This document shows, in pieces, positions 49,956 through 51,704 of a DNA stretch of 51,704 nt (within the stretch, counting starts at the first letter, position 1; each line of letters opens with the position of its first letter). The position numbers and the translations under genes were made by a program. The DNA is from JADLGH01 sp964586675 (GTDB lineage Bacteria; Desulfobacterota_D; UBA1144; Nemesobacterales; UBA2774). The stretch is from assembly GCA_964586675.1 (NCBI GenBank), contig CAZPHQ010000023.1:1-51704 (forward strand). Reading direction: 5' to 3'. A model generated the notes under the pieces. That model did no database searches. It saw only the letters and a list, made by a program, of their open reading frames with translations, and had not been told where the DNA came from.

Positions 49956-49983
49956 ATCTTAATCTAAATGAGGTTCGAGTCAA
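49956..49983 (-). promoter_or_regulatory. Promoter of the EPS operon
   Basis: Minus strand TTGACT (49983-49978), 16-base spacer, TAAGAT (49961-49956). The predicted start site falls about eight bases before P1 of the riboswitch, as expected for a riboswitch leader. Confidence 0.6.
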
Positions 49984-50046
49984 GCGAAATTTTTTTCGGC
50001 GCCCGGCGCCCGGGGAAATTTTTGTATGAAAATGTTTATCAACCGT

Positions 50047-50052
50047 TATAAT
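50047..50052 (+). promoter_or_regulatory. -10 box of the divergent O-antigen-ligase-like gene
   Basis: Perfect TATAAT 39 bases before the start codon at 50091; a weak TTGTAT lies 19 bases upstream. Confidence 0.45.
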
Positions 50053-50090
50053 TAGAGAACAGAGAAGGGGTACGGAGGATAAAGCGAAAT

Positions 50091-51566
50091 ATGCTGGATT
50101 CAGGCCGTATTCCCACCGCGGGGGGGCGCGTCGCGGGCTCCCGCAGAAGCGGGGAAGAGGTTAAGGCGGCTTCTTTTTCGGGGGCCGCAGATATTTTTAT
50201 AGCCGCTGTAGTAGCCGTCGTCCTAGTGCTCTCCCCGCTGCCGATAGGGAGCGTCCGGCCGCTGCCGGTGATGGCGATAGAGCTCCTTTCCTTCGCCGCG
50301 TTCATAGCTCTGCTCGTCAAATACGCCCTCCGGTCGGAGGCGCCGTTCGCCGGGGTAAGGCCCTACGCCGCGTTTCTTGCCTTCGTCGGGGTCTGCGTTT
50401 TCCAGGTCGTTCCGCTTCCGGGATGGCTGCTCGGTATCCTGTCGCCGGCCGCCGCCGGCATCTGGGAGAGGGCGGGGGAGACGCTTTCCGGGTTCGGATT
50501 CGCCGGGGGTGGGGACTACCATATGCTCAGCCTCTACCCCTGGATGACGGTCAAGAGGATTCTCTTTCTCCTCGCGTGCTTCGCGTTCGGGATAGCCGTT
50601 TCCAGGACGCTGGTCACGAAGAGGCGGATCGCGTTCGTTCTCGTTCCACTCTTCGCGCTCCTGTTCTTCGAGGCGTCGCTCGGTATTTACCAATATCTTT
50701 CGTCCGGCGGGCGGGAAGACGCCAGCGGGACGTTCGTCAACAGGAACCACTTCGCGGGGTATCTCGAAATGACGTTTCCCCTCGCGCTCGGCTGCGTTCT
50801 CGCGATGGGGGGCGGCGGGGTTTCCGGGCGGGGGAGCTTCGTGAAAAGGCTCGTTTCGTCGGGGAGCTTCCAGAAGCAGATGCTGCTCCTGTTCGTCCTC
50901 GGCGTGATATTCCTCGCGGTGCTTTTCTCGCGCTCCCGAATGGGGATACTGTGCGCTGTAGCCGCGCTCGCATTTTTTTCGGCGGTGTCTGCAAGGCTCG
51001 CGGGGAAGGGGCTCAACGTGAAGTGGACGCTTTACGCAGTGCTCGGGGTCGCGCTCGTGTTCGCCGTTTTCGCGGGGCTTTATCCTGTGGCGGAGAGATA
51101 CGCTCATCTCGACGAGAGCCTTCCGTCGAGGACTCTCCTCTGGTGGGACATTCTCGGGATGGTGAGGGATTTTCCGGTCTTCGGAACGGGGCTCGGAACG
51201 TTCGGGCACGTGTACCCGCTTTACAAGCACGCGGTCGACGCGCCGCTCATCTTTCTCTACTCGCACAACGATTATCTCCAGCTACTGGCCGAGACGGGTA
51301 TCGCCGGGTTCGCCGCGCTAATGACCGCGCTCGTACTTTTCGCGCTGTGGTCGTTCCGGGCGCTCGTCAGGCTTTCCAAGGGCGGGGATTACGGGAGATT
51401 TTTTATATTCCTGGGCGCGGCGGCGGGGGTGTTTTCGATACTCGTTCACAGCGTCGCGGATTTTAATCTTCACATTCCTTCGAACGCGATTTACTTTGCG
51501 TTTCTGATAGGGCTGATGTGTGCGCTGGGGAGGAGTGAGGGCGAAAGTGAAGAAAGTGAAAGGTAA
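50091..51566 (+). CDS. O-antigen ligase/polymerase-like membrane protein (Wzy_C family), divergent from the EPS operon
   Basis: 491 residues. A hydrophilic N terminus of about 35 residues leads into about 11 hydrophobic helices and a periplasmic loop with GTFVNRNHFAGYLEMTFPLALG, RSRMGI and GTGLGTFGHVYPLYKH ... YSHNDYLQLLAETG, the Wzy_C signature with its conserved Arg and His. It may ligate or polymerise the same polymer as the EPS operon, from which it is divergent across a shared 321-base control region, or a different one. GGAGG lies 12 bases before the ATG. A second member is the operon gene at 37569. Confidence 0.86.
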   Translation: MLDSGRIPTAGGRVAGSRRSGEEVKAASFSGAADIFIAAVVAVVLVLSPLPIGSVRPLPVMAIELLSFAAFIALLVKYALRSEAPFAGVRPYAAFLAFVGVCVFQVVPLPGWLLGILSPAAAGIWERAGETLSGFGFAGGGDYHMLSLYPWMTVKRILFLLACFAFGIAVSRTLVTKRRIAFVLVPLFALLFFEASLGIYQYLSSGGREDASGTFVNRNHFAGYLEMTFPLALGCVLAMGGGGVSGRGSFVKRLVSSGSFQKQMLLLFVLGVIFLAVLFSRSRMGILCAVAALAFFSAVSARLAGKGLNVKWTLYAVLGVALVFAVFAGLYPVAERYAHLDESLPSRTLLWWDILGMVRDFPVFGTGLGTFGHVYPLYKHAVDAPLIFLYSHNDYLQLLAETGIAGFAALMTALVLFALWSFRALVRLSKGGDYGRFFIFLGAAAGVFSILVHSVADFNLHIPSNAIYFAFLIGLMCALGRSEGESEESER

Positions 51567-51704
51567 GGCAAAAGATTAAATCCCCCGTTTTACTTTGGTT
51601 CCACCAATGCGCAATACTGGATGAACGTCGAGAAAATTAAGCAAAGGCATCCAATTCCTCGCTTGCTCGAAATCGTAGTTCAGGATGACGGAAGTGTGGA
51701 GTCG
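51567..51704. other. Repeat-containing intergenic end of window
   Basis: No gene. It begins with TAAATCCCCC and contains ATACTGGATGAACG and CTCGAAATCGTAGTTCAGGA, units shared with the cluster near 9565-9930. Confidence 0.5.

Noticed and set aside
50223..51266. 347-codon antisense frame over the O-antigen-ligase-like gene
   Set aside because: Charged Arg/Glu/Pro-rich shadow of a membrane protein on the other strand.

Overview
The window is about 51.7 kb of GC-rich bacterial chromosome from a Gram-negative organism. Lipobox lipoproteins, a Wza-type outer-membrane exporter, a Tat-type signal and several cleavable signal peptides all point to two membranes. Gene content and the scattered ATTCCC...GGGAAT-type hairpins between genes suggest an uncultured proteobacterial, deltaproteobacterial or related lineage. 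I see no rRNA or marker protein that would fix the phylum.

Layout. 0.3-6.8 kb: a secreted Ntn-hydrolase, a tRNA-Val/tRNA-Asp pair, a YcgL-like nucleotidyltransferase, a Tat-exported catalase-like peroxidase and several small secreted proteins or lipoproteins, two of which are tandem paralogues. 6.8-9.3 kb: a soluble three-PAS hybrid histidine kinase. 10-15.9 kb: a tight six-gene minus-strand operon (MqnD-like enzyme, cupin, PhyH-type dioxygenase, adenylate-forming enzyme, polysaccharide deacetylase, glycosyltransferase) behind a good promoter. 16.4-20.4 kb: a very large membrane hybrid kinase with four PAS and two receiver domains. 20.4-27 kb: an AT-rich NucS-like nuclease gene that looks imported, a DUF4301 protein, a free-standing Hpt phosphotransfer protein, an unrecognised 434-residue protein with a possible metal site, and a STAND/NACHT-like P-loop ATPase with no effector domain. 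27-31.5 kb: small secreted or cytoplasmic hypotheticals, a membrane glycosyltransferase and an AhpD-like protein. 31.9-49.8 kb: a continuous minus-strand exopolysaccharide locus. 50.1-51.6 kb: a divergent second O-antigen-ligase-like gene.

The exopolysaccharide locus is a complete Wzx/Wzy-type pathway: FecR-domain protein, Wza, Wzc tyrosine kinase, TPR protein, NusG/RfaH-like antiterminator, UDP-sulfoquinovose-synthase-like enzyme, epimerase, secreted hydrolase-like protein, flippase, polymerase/ligase, GT4, GNAT, DegT aminotransferase, PglC-like initiating transferase and PglF/WbpM-like 4,6-dehydratase. The last four could build and attach a bacillosamine-type first sugar. Its leader carries a well-matched GEMM-I (cyclic di-GMP class) riboswitch whose P1 begins about eight bases after a predicted start site. 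I infer second-messenger control over a possibly sulfonated matrix polymer, with a NusG paralogue carrying transcription through the long operon.

The most unusual items are this riboswitch/antiterminator/sulfoquinovose combination, the six-gene MqnD-PhyH-ligase operon, the 434-residue HDIGH protein beside an orphan Hpt, and a group of degenerate tRNA fragments at 16.1-16.3 kb. No CRISPR array, rRNA, transposase, integrase or complete insertion sequence was seen.
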